From Mycobacterium heckeshornense (GTDB lineage Bacteria; Actinomycetota; Actinomycetes; Mycobacteriales; Mycobacteriaceae): a DNA stretch of 64,000 nt. The notes beneath the pieces are model-generated. The model worked only from the letters and a program-made list of their open reading frames with translations, made no database searches and was not told the origin of the DNA. The DNA lies in NCBI RefSeq assembly GCF_016592155.1, contig NZ_AP024237.1, positions 1,984,001 through 2,048,000 on the forward strand. The letters run 5' to 3'. Made by a program: the position numbers and the translations under genes. Shown piece by piece: positions 39,499-49,208 of the stretch (its first letter is position 1; every line of letters begins with the position of its first letter).

Positions 39499-40983
39499 CT
39501 ACCGGGGCACCGGCTGGCGCACGAATGCCCGCGGTTGGGTGAACGCGCGGATCCCTTCGACGCCGAGCTCGCGCCCGATGCCGGATTGCCCGACCCCGCC
39601 GAACGGCAGCCGCGGATCCTGCGCAGCCATGCCGTGACAGTTGATGCTGACCGTGCCGGCAACCAGCTGCTCGGCGATGCGATCGGCCAGCGCCTCGTCG
39701 GCCGACCACACCGACGCGGTCAACCCGAACTCGGTGGCATTGGCCGCCGTCACCGCCTCATCGATGTCGTCGTAGCCGAAGATCGGCAGCACCGGCCCGA
39801 ACTGCTCCTCGGTGGCCAGCGCCGAATCGGGCGGCAGATCGGTGACCACGGTCGGCAGCACGAAATAGCCCCCGGCGTCGGCGTCGGCGGCGCGGATCCG
39901 GCCGGCGGTGCGTACCGTTGCTCCGTGGGTCTTGGCGTCGGCGACCAGCGCGGTGACCCGGTTCCGTCCGGCCGCGGTGTGCAACGGGCCCAGGGTGGTC
40001 TCGTCGGCCAAGCCGTCGCCGACCACCTCGCGGTCGCAGCGGGCCAGCACCGCGTCGGCCAGTTCACCGACGCGCCGCTTGGGCGCGTAGAGCCGCTTGA
40101 TAGCCATGCACACCTGGCCGCAGGTGGTGTAGGTGGCGTTCATCAGCTGGTCGACCAGCTGGTCTGTGATGTCGAGATCGGGCGCGATGATCGCGGGATC
40201 GTTGCCGCCGAGCTCGAGCAGCACCGGGGTGAGCCGGTGCGCGGCAGCCGCCATGACCGCGCGGCCGGTGGCCACCCCGCCGGTCAGCGAGATGACGTCG
40301 ATGCCCGGATGGGTGACCAACGCCTGGCCGAGCTCGTGCCCGGGAGCGGCCAGCATGTTCACCACGCCGGGCGGCAGCGCGGCGGCGAACGCCGCGCCGA
40401 ACTCCAGCGCGGCCAACGGACATGTCGGTGGCACCTTGACCACCGCGGTATTGCCGGCGGTCAGCGCCGACGTCAGCTTGGTCATCGACACCGCCAGCGG
40501 CCAGTTGAAGGGAAGCACAAGGGCAGCAACACCGTAAGGCTCGCGGTGCAGCCGCGGATATCTCTGCGTGGGGTCGACCTGCTCGGGTGCGAGCGCCGTT
40601 TCGGCCATGGCGGCCAGGAGTGATGCGACGGCGGGCGCCATGGCGATTTCCGAGCTGGCCTCCGAGAGCACCTTGCCATGCTCGCGCGTGTAGAGCCGGG
40701 CGATGTCCCGCCCGGTGAGCTGTTCGGACGCAGTGGTCGCCGCGGCGATCACTGCAGCGACCCGGTCGCTAACCTCACGTGCGCGCCACTCGGGCGCCGC
40801 TTGGCGCGCCGCCTGCACCGCGGCGTCGAGCTGGGCGTGGTCGGCGGCGGGAGCATGGCCGACAGTCTCGGTGGGTCGCGCCGGATTGTGCACGGGATAG
40901 GTGCCGGCGCCGCCTTTTTGCTGCCGACCGCCGATCGTCAGCACTGCCGCGGCTTGCGAGGGTGTGTTCGCCGACGTGGTCAT
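39499..40983 (-). CDS. Aldehyde dehydrogenase
   Basis: This 494-residue NAD(P)-dependent aldehyde dehydrogenase has the catalytic Cys in YTTCGQVCMAIKR, the general base Glu in LLELGGNDPA and the cofactor motifs FNWPLAVSMTK and SLTGGVATGR. It is divergent from the alcohol dehydrogenase gene (103 bp between them), and together they could take an alcohol to an acid. The 71-bp gap to the amidohydrolase on the same strand means it may head the longer minus-strand transcript. Confidence 0.93.
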   Translation of the reverse strand: MTTSANTPSQAAAVLTIGGRQQKGGAGTYPVHNPARPTETVGHAPAADHAQLDAAVQAARQAAPEWRAREVSDRVAAVIAAATTASEQLTGRDIARLYTREHGKVLSEASSEIAMAPAVASLLAAMAETALAPEQVDPTQRYPRLHREPYGVAALVLPFNWPLAVSMTKLTSALTAGNTAVVKVPPTCPLAALEFGAAFAAALPPGVVNMLAAPGHELGQALVTHPGIDVISLTGGVATGRAVMAAAAHRLTPVLLELGGNDPAIIAPDLDITDQLVDQLMNATYTTCGQVCMAIKRLYAPKRRVGELADAVLARCDREVVGDGLADETTLGPLHTAAGRNRVTALVADAKTHGATVRTAGRIRAADADAGGYFVLPTVVTDLPPDSALATEEQFGPVLPIFGYDDIDEAVTAANATEFGLTASVWSADEALADRIAEQLVAGTVSINCHGMAAQDPRLPFGGVGQSGIGRELGVEGIRAFTQPRAFVRQPVPR

Positions 40984-41086
40984 GGGCGTCTCCCTTCCCC
41001 GGCATACTCGGCGGCAACCGCGCTTGACCTGGTGCAGCGGTCACGCCATGGTAAGTCACTGTGACGCGGATCTCAGACGGCCCGTG

Positions 41087-42178
41087 ATGAAAGCGGTCGT
41101 GCTGCGGGCGACCGGTCAGCCGAGCGCGGTCGAGGAGATCACACTGCGGCCGCTCGGGCCCCGTGAGGCGCGGGTCCAGGTGGCCGCGAGCGGCGTCTGC
41201 CATACGGATTTGTCCGTGCGCGACGGTGGCATGCCGTCGCTGCTGCCCTGCACGCTCGGGCACGAGGGCGCAGGGATCGTCACTGAGATCGGTGAGGAGG
41301 TCACCACCGTGGCCCCTGGTGACCACGTGGTGCTCACCTGGATCGTGCCGTGCCGCTCTTGCCCGCACTGCCTGCGGGGCGAGGCCCACCTGTGTCCACA
41401 GGGCATCGCGCATGCGTTCGGCGAGCCGTACGCCGAGAGTGCGGTCGGTCCGGTGTGGCCGTCGATGGGTGCGGCAACCCTGGCCGAATACACGCTGGTG
41501 CCAGCCGCGGCGGTGGTGCCGATCGATAGGTCGCTGCCGCTGGACCGAGCCGCGCTGCTGGGGTGCGGGGTCACCACCGGGGTCGGTGCGGTGCTGCGCA
41601 GCGCGGTCGTCCGACCGGGCGAAAGTGTACTCGTAATTGGTTGTGGCGGAGTAGGTTTGGCCGCAATCCAAGGTGCCCGGCTGGCCGGTGCGGCGCGCAT
41701 CATCGCCGCCGACCGAGCAGCGGGGCAGCTTCCCGCCGCGACGGTCAACGGCGCGACCGATGCCGTCGACGCGGCCGAGGTCGATGTGGTCAGCGCGGTC
41801 CGGGATCTCACCGGGGGCGTGGGGGTGGACCATGCGATCGAGGTGGTGGGCAAGCCGGTCACCATCCGCGCCGCCTATGACGCCACCCGCCGGGGCGGGA
41901 CGGTGACGATCGTCGGTGCGGCCGACATCGAGGAAGCGGTGACGTTTCCGGCGCTGTCGCTGATGGCCGACGGCAAGACGATCCGCGGCAGTGTCTATGG
42001 GGCAAGCGATCCGGCCCGCGACATTCCGGCCCTTGTCGAGCTGGCGTTGCGCGGCCGACTCGACCTGGAGGCGCTGGTGACGCGGCGGATCGGCATCGAT
42101 GACGTCGAGGCCGCGTTCGCCGACATGGCCGCGGGGCGCGGTGCACGCAGCGTGGTGTGCTTCAGCGAGACAACGTGA
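41087..42178 (+). CDS. Zinc-dependent alcohol dehydrogenase (MDR family)
   Basis: The 363-residue protein has the classic zinc-enzyme pattern: GVCHTDLSVRDG (catalytic Cys), LGHEGAGIV (His), a structural zinc lobe CRSCPHCLRGEAHLC (four Cys), and a Rossmann motif VLVIGCGGVGLAAIQ. Resembles mycobacterial class III/benzyl-alcohol type dehydrogenases. I chose the ATG at 41087. A GTG is one codon upstream. Its end overlaps the convergent ferredoxin gene by 17 bp. The reaction is likely alcohol to aldehyde for the adjacent dehydrogenase. Confidence 0.92.
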   Translation: MKAVVLRATGQPSAVEEITLRPLGPREARVQVAASGVCHTDLSVRDGGMPSLLPCTLGHEGAGIVTEIGEEVTTVAPGDHVVLTWIVPCRSCPHCLRGEAHLCPQGIAHAFGEPYAESAVGPVWPSMGAATLAEYTLVPAAAVVPIDRSLPLDRAALLGCGVTTGVGAVLRSAVVRPGESVLVIGCGGVGLAAIQGARLAGAARIIAADRAAGQLPAATVNGATDAVDAAEVDVVSAVRDLTGGVGVDHAIEVVGKPVTIRAAYDATRRGGTVTIVGAADIEEAVTFPALSLMADGKTIRGSVYGASDPARDIPALVELALRGRLDLEALVTRRIGIDDVEAAFADMAAGRGARSVVCFSETT

Positions 42179-42356
42179 TCGCTTGCTCCGGGCAGTTCTG
42201 TTCCGCATTGGCGGCCTGGTCCTCAAGCGCGCCCGACACGTCGGCGACGCGCACGACGGAATGCCCGCACTCGTCGGCGTCGAAGACCTCAGGGGCCAAG
42301 CTGTAGCAGCGTCCATGTCCGGTACAGCGATCCGGATCGACGATCACTTTACTCAT
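42162..42356 (-). CDS. [3Fe-4S]-type ferredoxin for the P450
   Basis: This 64-residue ferredoxin has CTGHGRC (Cys11, His at position 14, Cys17) and a distal CP (Cys55). The His replaces the usual fourth Cys, as in mycobacterial P450-linked ferredoxins of the CxxHxxC(x)nCP type. The ATG is coupled to the MIRU mini-ORFs (TGATG) that separate it from the second P450, which it presumably reduces. It overlaps the 3' end of the alcohol dehydrogenase. Confidence 0.93.
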   Translation of the reverse strand: MSKVIVDPDRCTGHGRCYSLAPEVFDADECGHSVVRVADVSGALEDQAANAEQNCPEQAITLSR

Positions 42357-42509
42357 CAGCGCCGCTCCTCCTCATCGCTTAGCTCTGCATCGTCGCCGGC
42401 GCGGCTCATCAGCGCCGCTCCTCCTCATCGCTTAGCTCTGCATCGTCGCCGGCGCGGCTCATCAGCGCCGCTCCTCCTCATCGCTTAGCTCTGCATCGTC
42501 GCCGGCGCG
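42353..42509 (-). repeat. MIRU-type tandem repeat, three 53-bp units with coupled mini-ORFs
   Basis: Units begin at 42353, 42406 and 42459, each 53 bp and almost identical; the third ends at the P450 stop. On the minus strand units 1 and 2 each encode the same 17-residue mini-ORF (MSRAGDDAELSDEEERR), at 42356-42409 and 42409-42462, with TGATG overlaps onto the next start and GAGGAGGAG as ribosome-binding site. Unit 3 lost its start codon. This is the pattern of mycobacterial interspersed repetitive units, including the 53-bp class, in which short ORFs link two genes. Confidence 0.92.
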
Positions 42510-43694
42510 TCAGGGGGTCCCGACCGGGAACCTCAGCGGCAGCGCCTCCACCGACCGCAGTGCGGCGGTGTACTTGAGTTCGGTGCCGGGCGGAATCTCG
42601 TAATCGGGGATGCGGCGGTGGAATTCGCGTAACGCCACCCGCAGCTCCATGCGGGCCAGGTGCGATCCCAGGCAGCGGTGCGGACCCGCGCCGAATGCAC
42701 GGTGCCGGTTCGGGTTACGCCGAAAGTCGACGACCTCCGGGTCCGGGAACTCGGCCGGGTCGGTATTGGCCGCACCGAGCAGGGGGCTCACCCGTTCACC
42801 CTTGCTGATCGGGCATCCGCCCACTTCGACGTCCTGCATTGCGACCCGAGCGACTCCGGGAACCGGTGTCTCCCAACGCAATAGCTCTTCAATGGCGCTG
42901 GGAAGGAGGTCGGGCTGCTCGACGAGCAGCCGGCGCTGCTCGGGATGGCGCGCCAGGTAAACAAAAAAGCAGTCCAGCGAATCGGTGACAGTGTCGAGCC
43001 CTGCGATGAGGAACAAGAAGCAGATGTCGAGCAGCTCCTCACGTGAGAGCGGCTGACCTTCGACGCGCGCGGCAATTAACGCGGACAGGATGTCGTCGCG
43101 TGGATGGGCGATGTGGTCGTCGATGGCGCGCTCGAAATAGGCGTAGATTTGTTCGGCCACGGGTGCGGCGGCCTTCCCGTGCTCGTCGTAGCCGCGCACC
43201 CCCTCCGGGCGGATCACGCCGTCCTTCCACACCAGGAATTTCTCGAGGTCCTCCAGTGGCAGGCCGAGCAGCTGCAGGAAGACAGTGCACGGCAGCGGCA
43301 CCGCGAACTCGGCGTGAAAGTCGCACTCGCCGCGATCGGCGAAGCCGTCGATCATCTCATTGACCAGCTTGGTGACTTCCGGTTCCCGCCGGGCCATCTC
43401 GCGCGGGGTGAACAGCGGATCAAGGATTCGCCGGTATTTCGCGTGCTCCGGTGGATCGATCTGCAGCGGGATCAGTGGCCGCAGATTACCCAGATCGACC
43501 GCGTCCATATTTGACGAGAACAGCTCGGTGTGCTTGAGCGCCATCTCGATGTCGGAGAGCCGGCTGAGTACCACTGCCTGCGGGGAGCGGAACACCGGGC
43601 ACGACTCGCGCAGCGCCTTGTACATCGGCTGCGGCTCCGCCAGGCCCATCACCGCCTGGTCGACGTAGTCCTGCGCGTTACGTTCTGAGGTCAT
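42510..43694 (-). CDS. Cytochrome P450 (second, ferredoxin-linked)
   Basis: This 394-residue P450 has an I-helix LFLIAGLDTVTDS, ExxR EELLRWETP, and heme loop FGAGPHRCLGSHLAR. The I-helix Thr follows AGLDT, typical of the CYP group paired with small ferredoxins. I chose the ATG at 43694 (MTSERNAQDY); an upstream ATG at 43742 would add 16 residues. The MIRU-type repeat lies between it and the ferredoxin gene. Substrate unknown, but steroids or terpenes are typical. The stop is inside the MIRU sequence. Confidence 0.93.
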   Translation of the reverse strand: MTSERNAQDYVDQAVMGLAEPQPMYKALRESCPVFRSPQAVVLSRLSDIEMALKHTELFSSNMDAVDLGNLRPLIPLQIDPPEHAKYRRILDPLFTPREMARREPEVTKLVNEMIDGFADRGECDFHAEFAVPLPCTVFLQLLGLPLEDLEKFLVWKDGVIRPEGVRGYDEHGKAAAPVAEQIYAYFERAIDDHIAHPRDDILSALIAARVEGQPLSREELLDICFLFLIAGLDTVTDSLDCFFVYLARHPEQRRLLVEQPDLLPSAIEELLRWETPVPGVARVAMQDVEVGGCPISKGERVSPLLGAANTDPAEFPDPEVVDFRRNPNRHRAFGAGPHRCLGSHLARMELRVALREFHRRIPDYEIPPGTELKYTAALRSVEALPLRFPVGTP

Positions 43695-43760
43695 GCTGTC
43701 AAGCCTGACACCAACCGGACGAATGGGCAACGGTATGAGCAACTGTTGCTCATATGTTTT

Positions 43761-44477
43761 TCAGGCGGCGTCGTGGAAGATCAGTCCCAAGGCGTAGCGC
43801 TCGCCGGAGCGCACGACGGAAAGGCCATGCCGCACCGGTGCCGCCGACCAGCCGCGGGTCGACTGCACCGGCCGGTCTTTGGTGGTGAACACGTAGCCGT
43901 GCCCCTGCGGCAGCTGTGTTGCGGTGCCGCGGGATTGCGCCCGCGGCCGCTGCTCGACGAGCAAAAATTCGCCGCCGGTGTAGTCGGTGGCCGGATCGCT
44001 GAGATTGATCACCACCTGAAGCGGAAAAACCAAGTCTCCGTACAGGTCTTGGTGCAGGGCGTTCCAATCGCCAGGTCCGTATTTGAGCATCAGAGCAGTG
44101 GGCTTGGTCTGGCCGGCGGCGTGGCAGGTGTCCAGCCATTCCTCGAGAGTGTCCGGCCAGGGCGCGTCTCTGCGCAGCTTGGCCCACCAGTCCCGGGCGA
44201 TCGGCAACAGCCGCGGATACAGCGCGTTCTTCAGGTGCTCGATCGGCTCGGGGTAGGGCTCGCGGAAGTACCGGTATTCCCCGGCGCCGTAGCGACGCCG
44301 CTCCATGTTTATGGTGGCGCGGAAGAGATCGTCGCCGGCGTAGAGCGTGCGCAGCCGAGCCGCCTCAGCGCGGGTAAGTAGCCGGGGGAGCAGCGCGCCG
44401 CCATAGTCGTTGACGGCTGCGGCGATCGCTCCCCAGTCGGCGGAGTCGATGCGCGTGTGCCACCGGGTGGAGGGCAT
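43761..44477 (-). CDS. 2-oxoglutarate/Fe(II)-dependent oxygenase-like protein, Rv2227 position
   Basis: The 238-residue protein looks like a prolyl-hydroxylase-type 2OG oxygenase: ALHQDLYGD (His and Asp of the metal triad), GGEFLLVEQ, and RHGLSVVRSGERYALGLIFHDAA (final His and Arg). It is in the place of Rv2227 (about 233 residues), whose function is not known, though I cannot confirm the match by alignment. A role in repair or hydroxylation of a small molecule is possible. It is convergent with nothing; 66 bp separate its stop from the start of the second P450. Confidence 0.8.
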   Translation of the reverse strand: MPSTRWHTRIDSADWGAIAAAVNDYGGALLPRLLTRAEAARLRTLYAGDDLFRATINMERRRYGAGEYRYFREPYPEPIEHLKNALYPRLLPIARDWWAKLRRDAPWPDTLEEWLDTCHAAGQTKPTALMLKYGPGDWNALHQDLYGDLVFPLQVVINLSDPATDYTGGEFLLVEQRPRAQSRGTATQLPQGHGYVFTTKDRPVQSTRGWSAAPVRHGLSVVRSGERYALGLIFHDAA

Positions 44478-44625
44478 CGCCGGATACCGTCCTCGTGTGC
44501 TGTGGTCGCGGTCGTTACCAACAACCTAAACCCACAGCTGGGTCGAGCGCGGAATGCCTGCGGCTGGGCGAGGGTTGACTGTCACGGCTGGTCCCGGCAG
44601 CGCACGCCGAGTACGGTGGAAGGTC
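44478..44625. promoter_or_regulatory. Gap between the 2OG-oxygenase-like gene and rnpB, with the rnpB promoter region
   Basis: This 148-bp stretch has no gene that I can support. It must contain the divergent promoters for the oxygenase-like gene and the RNase P RNA. I see no clear consensus box. Confidence 0.4.
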
Positions 44626-45041
<416 letters not shown>

Positions 45042-45065
45042 CCCTGTCGGGACCACTACTTCGGC

Positions 45066-46565
45066 TTAGCGCCGCATGTTGCGCAAGGCTTTGTCGAGCT
45101 TTCGCAGCGCGGGTTCCAGCTGTTCGCGGCACTTCTGCGCCAAGTCGGCCTCTTGCTGGTAGAGCACCCCGTAAGTGAAGGTGTCTTCCCCGGCGGCGTG
45201 CGCGGCGTCGGCCTGCTGAATCAGATGCTGTCGGCTGACCACGCTGTCCTGGTGATCGCCGAGCAAGGTCTGGATCGCCTTTGCCTGCTCCGCTACCTTC
45301 GCCGCGTCCATCGCCGCTGCCGTATAGCGAAGTCGCTTGGCCCTCTTGCGGATTCGGTGCAACGCATCGTTGCGTTCGGCTTCGGTGGCCTTGGCCGCGG
45401 CTTTAGCGGCCTTGCGTACCCGCTGGTAGGCGGCGTCGATGGTCGCCGGGGCCCGTTCGGGTGAAGCGGCCGGTGGTTTCGCGACCACCGCGTCCAACGC
45501 GTCAAGCAGCCGGAAGTATCGCTGCGAGCGCAGCGCCGTCAATGATCGCTGCAGCCCGGTCTCATAGCGGCGCCGGGCCTCGTCGACAAGACGCTCTCGC
45601 ACACGTCCGCGCACCAGCTCCGGCGGCAGGCGGTCCAGTGCTTGCTGGTAACGCTGGGCGAGGACCTCGGCGTCGCGGGCGGCGCCCAGCACACCGGCTA
45701 ACTCCCGAAGTTCGTCGAGGATCCAGGTGCTGTCGGAGAGGCCGAACGAGTCCTGCGCCGCCTGAAGCAGGCTGCGGATTTTGCGGGTGGTCACCCGCAT
45801 CTGATGGACGGCATCGTCGGCGTTGGCGCGCACCGCGCGATCCCACACCAGCAGGTTGTCAACCTGCTCGGCCAGTGCCTGCTGCACTGGGTCGGCCGGG
45901 GGTTCCCGTTCGCCGTCTCGGCAGACGGCGAGCACCCGTGCCAGCTTGGATCCGTGCCGGGCCGGCACCGCCCCGGCGTCGAGCAGCCGGTTGCTCAGCC
46001 GCTCCAACAGCTCGACACCGGCGGTGCCGACGCTGCGCAGCTCCAATTCCCACTCCCGCCACCGTTGCTCGGTAGGCTCGCCGTTGCCGCACGCGGCCGA
46101 CCAGGCCGTGACCTGGTCGTCGCAAAACTCGGCCAGCACGGCATCGTCGGTGCCGTACACCGCGTGCACCTGGCGAGCGGTGGTGATCCGCGCTACCGCA
46201 GCCAGTGGTCGGTCGCGGACGATCGCGCGCACCACGTCGACCAACTCCTCTGGCACGGTCTCGCCGTCGGCGTCCCGGGCCGTCAACGGAGCGCGAACCT
46301 CGGTGCGGCAATCCGGGCCGGCGGGCAACTTCAGGTGCCAACCATCGTCCGTCCCACCGGTGCGCCGCCGCAGGGTCACCCCCTTGGACGCGAGGTCGTG
46401 ACCGGCGGTGTCGAAATACACCGCCTCCAGCGTCTGTGCGGGCAACTTCTCCACGCGGGCGACCGCGGCGATGCCGTCGAACGACGGCGGCACCGTCGAG
46501 TCGACAACGTCGAACTTGCGCTCCATTTCCACATGACGTGAGGTGGTTGGAGCCTCGACGGGCAT
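45066..46565 (-). CDS. CYTH-CHAD domain protein, Rv2226 ortholog
   Basis: This 499-residue protein joins a CYTH domain (about residues 10-205) to a CHAD domain (about 220-490). The CYTH ExExK motif is HVEMERKF, followed by paired basic-acidic strands (LRRRTGGTDDGWHLKLP). The CHAD part has the characteristic HQMRVTTRKIRSLL and IRKRAKRLRY helices with regularly spaced His/Arg, which bind polyphosphate. Fused proteins likely hydrolyse or bind triphosphates. The start at 46565 avoids an implausible Arg-rich extension of 29 residues. It converges on rnpB. Confidence 0.93.
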   Translation of the reverse strand: MPVEAPTTSRHVEMERKFDVVDSTVPPSFDGIAAVARVEKLPAQTLEAVYFDTAGHDLASKGVTLRRRTGGTDDGWHLKLPAGPDCRTEVRAPLTARDADGETVPEELVDVVRAIVRDRPLAAVARITTARQVHAVYGTDDAVLAEFCDDQVTAWSAACGNGEPTEQRWREWELELRSVGTAGVELLERLSNRLLDAGAVPARHGSKLARVLAVCRDGEREPPADPVQQALAEQVDNLLVWDRAVRANADDAVHQMRVTTRKIRSLLQAAQDSFGLSDSTWILDELRELAGVLGAARDAEVLAQRYQQALDRLPPELVRGRVRERLVDEARRRYETGLQRSLTALRSQRYFRLLDALDAVVAKPPAASPERAPATIDAAYQRVRKAAKAAAKATEAERNDALHRIRKRAKRLRYTAAAMDAAKVAEQAKAIQTLLGDHQDSVVSRQHLIQQADAAHAAGEDTFTYGVLYQQEADLAQKCREQLEPALRKLDKALRNMRR

Positions 46566-46727
46566 TGGCTGCCTCCGACGGAGCGTTGCCGCAACGGTGG
46601 ATACGGATCCAGCGTGCCACACCGCACCATGTACGCGCGAGCAGACGTACAAGCCCCGAAACGGCGCGCGTTTGGGGGATTTTGCGTCCGGTGACGGGGC
46701 AAAGCCCGGCGAACGCCGTGGTCGGAA

Positions 46728-47573
46728 TCAGAAACTGTGCTCGTCGGCGGGAAAAGTCCCGCTGGCCACCTCTTGGGCGTATTGCATTGCAGCACGGCGT
46801 AATTCGCCCGCGATGTCGCCGAATCGCTTGACGAAGCGGGCGGTTTTGCCGCTGGTGAGCCCGGCCATGTCCTGCCAGACCAGCACTTGGGCGTCACAGT
46901 TCGGGCCGGCCCCAATCCCGATGGTCGGGATGGTCAGCTTGCCGGTGATCTGGGTGGCCAACTCGGCGGGAACCATCTCCATCACAACGGAAAACGCCCC
47001 GGCTTCGGCGATGGCGATGGCATCGGCGATGGTCTGCTCAGCGGCGTCACCACGGCCCTGCACCCGGAATCCGCCCAGGCTGTTGACGCTTTGCGGGGTA
47101 AACCCGATATGCGCCATCACCGGAATCCCGGCAGCCGTCAGGGTGGCGATCTGCTGGGCGACCCGCTCACCGCCCTCAAGCTTGACCGCGTGCGCGCCGC
47201 CCTCCTTCATAAACCGGGTGGCCGTGGCCAGCGCCGCTGCGGGTCCTGCCTCGTAGCTTCCGAACGGCAGGTCGGCGACGACAAGCGCATGCGGCGCACC
47301 CCGCACCACGCCACGAACCAGCGGGATGAGCTCGTCGACCGAGATCGGCACGGTGGTGTCGTAGCCGTAAATCACATTGGCGGCCGAATCGCCAACCAGC
47401 AGCACCGGTATGCCGGCGTCGTCGAAAATCCGGGCCGTTGAGTAGTCGTAGGCAGTCAGCATCGCCCACTTGCGGCCCTCGGCCTTCATCTTCTGCAGGT
47501 GCTGGACGCGGGTCTTGGTTCGCGGCGTGGGGGTGGTGTCCGACGCCGCCCCATAAACGGTGTGCTCAGACAT
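46728..47573 (-). CDS. panB: Ketopantoate hydroxymethyltransferase PanB
   Basis: PanB (281 residues, identical in length to Rv2225) converts 2-ketoisovalerate to ketopantoate with methylene-THF, the first step of pantothenate synthesis. The signature is visible: [37 protein letters not shown], the Mg-binding Asp/Glu, HIGFTPQS and VKLEGGE. I chose the ATG at 47573, as the upstream frame has no homology. The 162-bp gap to Rv2226 suggests a separate promoter. It is divergent from the wax ester synthase gene by 185 bp. Confidence 0.95.
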   Translation of the reverse strand: MSEHTVYGAASDTTPTPRTKTRVQHLQKMKAEGRKWAMLTAYDYSTARIFDDAGIPVLLVGDSAANVIYGYDTTVPISVDELIPLVRGVVRGAPHALVVADLPFGSYEAGPAAALATATRFMKEGGAHAVKLEGGERVAQQIATLTAAGIPVMAHIGFTPQSVNSLGGFRVQGRGDAAEQTIADAIAIAEAGAFSVVMEMVPAELATQITGKLTIPTIGIGAGPNCDAQVLVWQDMAGLTSGKTARFVKRFGDIAGELRRAAMQYAQEVASGTFPADEHSF

Positions 47574-47758
47574 CGTTGTCCTTGAAGTGTTAGTCGGTTC
47601 GATCCTCGTGGCCCTGCCGGGTCCCCGGGTTCGTTGGACACCGCCAGTCTGCCATTTGCCGCAGCCAACACCTACAGCAGGGGCAGTGGACTTTGTCACA
47701 GCCGCAGTCGTTAGGCGATTCCGGCGACGCCGCGTCGCCTCGGACATACCATCTGCGC

Positions 47759-49150
47759 ATGCAACGGCTCAGCGGCCTCGACGCCAGCTTCCTGTATCTG
47801 GAGACCTCGTCGCAGCCATTGCATGTCTGCTCGATCCTGGACCTGGACACCTCGACGATGCCGGGCGGCTACACCTTCGACCGCTTTCGCGACAACTTGG
47901 CGCTGCGCATCAAGGCGATGCCCCAGTTTCGCGAGAAGATAGCCGACAGCCCGCTGAATCTCGACCATCCGGTCTGGGTGGACGACAAGAACTTCGATGT
48001 CAGTCGGCACCTGCATCGAATCGGGCTGCCGCCGCCGGGCGGCCGGGCCGAACTGGCCGAGGTCTGCGGTCATATCGCGTCACTGCCGCTGGACCGCAGC
48101 CGCCCGCTGTGGGAGATGTGGGTCATCGAGGGTGTCGCGGGCACCGACCCCCGACAAGACGGCCGGCTGGCAGTGATGACCAAGGTGCACCATGCCTGCG
48201 TGGACGGCATGACCGGTGCGAACCTGATGTCACAGCTATGCAGCACCGAAGCTGATGCGCCCGCGCCGAATCCGGTCGACGGCGTCGGCGACGCCAACCA
48301 GATCCAGATCGCGCTGAGCGGGCTGGCGAAGTTCGCTTCGCGCCCACTGCATTTGATGAATGTGTTGCCCAACACGGTGTCGTCGATTGTGGAGACGCTG
48401 GCACGGGTGCGTGTCGGTTTGGCGATGGCACCTCCATTCGCGGCCCCGCCGACTGCGTTCAACGCCGCCGTCACCGGCAGGCGCAACATCGCTTATGCGC
48501 AGCTGGACCTCGAGGACGTCAAAACGGTCAAGAACCACTTCAACGTCAAGGTCAACGACGTGGTGATGGCGCTGGTTTCCGGTGTGCTGCGCCAGTTCCT
48601 GCTCGACCGCGGTGAACTGCCCGGCTCGTCATTGGTTGCAATGGTGCCGGTTTCGGTGCACGGCAAGTCTGATCGGCCTGGCCGCAACCAGATTTCCGGC
48701 ATGTTTTCCCGTCTGGAGACCCAGATCGCCGACCCCGCCGAGCGGTTAAAGGCAATAGCTGAAGCGAATTCTGTTGCTAAGCAACATAGTTCCGCCATAA
48801 GCGCCACCCTGCTGCAGGATTGGTCGCAATTTGCGGCGCCCGCGGTTTTCGGTCTGGCGATGCGCGCCTATGCCCGGACCCGGCTGACCCGGAGCCGCCC
48901 GGTGCACAACCTGGTGATCTCGAACGTGCCCGGGCCGCAGATTCCCCTGTACATGCTTGGCTGCGAGGTCAAGGCGATGTATCCGCTGGGGCCGGTGTTC
49001 CATGGTTCGGGCCTGAACATCACTGTGATGTCGCTGAACGGCAAGCTCGATGTCGGAGTCATCTCCTGCCCTGAACTACTGCCGGATTTGTGGAACCTGG
49101 CAGACGACTTCGCGGTCGGGATGGAAGAGCTGCTCCTGGCGAGCCGGTAG
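47759..49150 (+). CDS. Wax ester synthase/diacylglycerol acyltransferase (WS/DGAT)
   Basis: The 463-residue enzyme transfers acyl groups from CoA to diacylglycerol or fatty alcohols, making storage lipid. The active-site motif HHACVDG is at residues 144-150. [15 protein letters not shown] at the N-terminus and [15 protein letters not shown] near the C-terminus are typical of mycobacterial Tgs proteins. The ATG at 47759 starts exactly at the conserved N-terminus; the frame stays open 66 bp upstream. This gene is not between panB and caeA in M. tuberculosis, so it is an insertion relative to that genome. Confidence 0.93.
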   Translation: MQRLSGLDASFLYLETSSQPLHVCSILDLDTSTMPGGYTFDRFRDNLALRIKAMPQFREKIADSPLNLDHPVWVDDKNFDVSRHLHRIGLPPPGGRAELAEVCGHIASLPLDRSRPLWEMWVIEGVAGTDPRQDGRLAVMTKVHHACVDGMTGANLMSQLCSTEADAPAPNPVDGVGDANQIQIALSGLAKFASRPLHLMNVLPNTVSSIVETLARVRVGLAMAPPFAAPPTAFNAAVTGRRNIAYAQLDLEDVKTVKNHFNVKVNDVVMALVSGVLRQFLLDRGELPGSSLVAMVPVSVHGKSDRPGRNQISGMFSRLETQIADPAERLKAIAEANSVAKQHSSAISATLLQDWSQFAAPAVFGLAMRAYARTRLTRSRPVHNLVISNVPGPQIPLYMLGCEVKAMYPLGPVFHGSGLNITVMSLNGKLDVGVISCPELLPDLWNLADDFAVGMEELLLASR

Positions 49151-49208
49151 CGGCACGGCGCGCAGGGCAACCGGAACCTGGGGCCGTCGCATGGCAGCAT
49201 GGTTGGTC

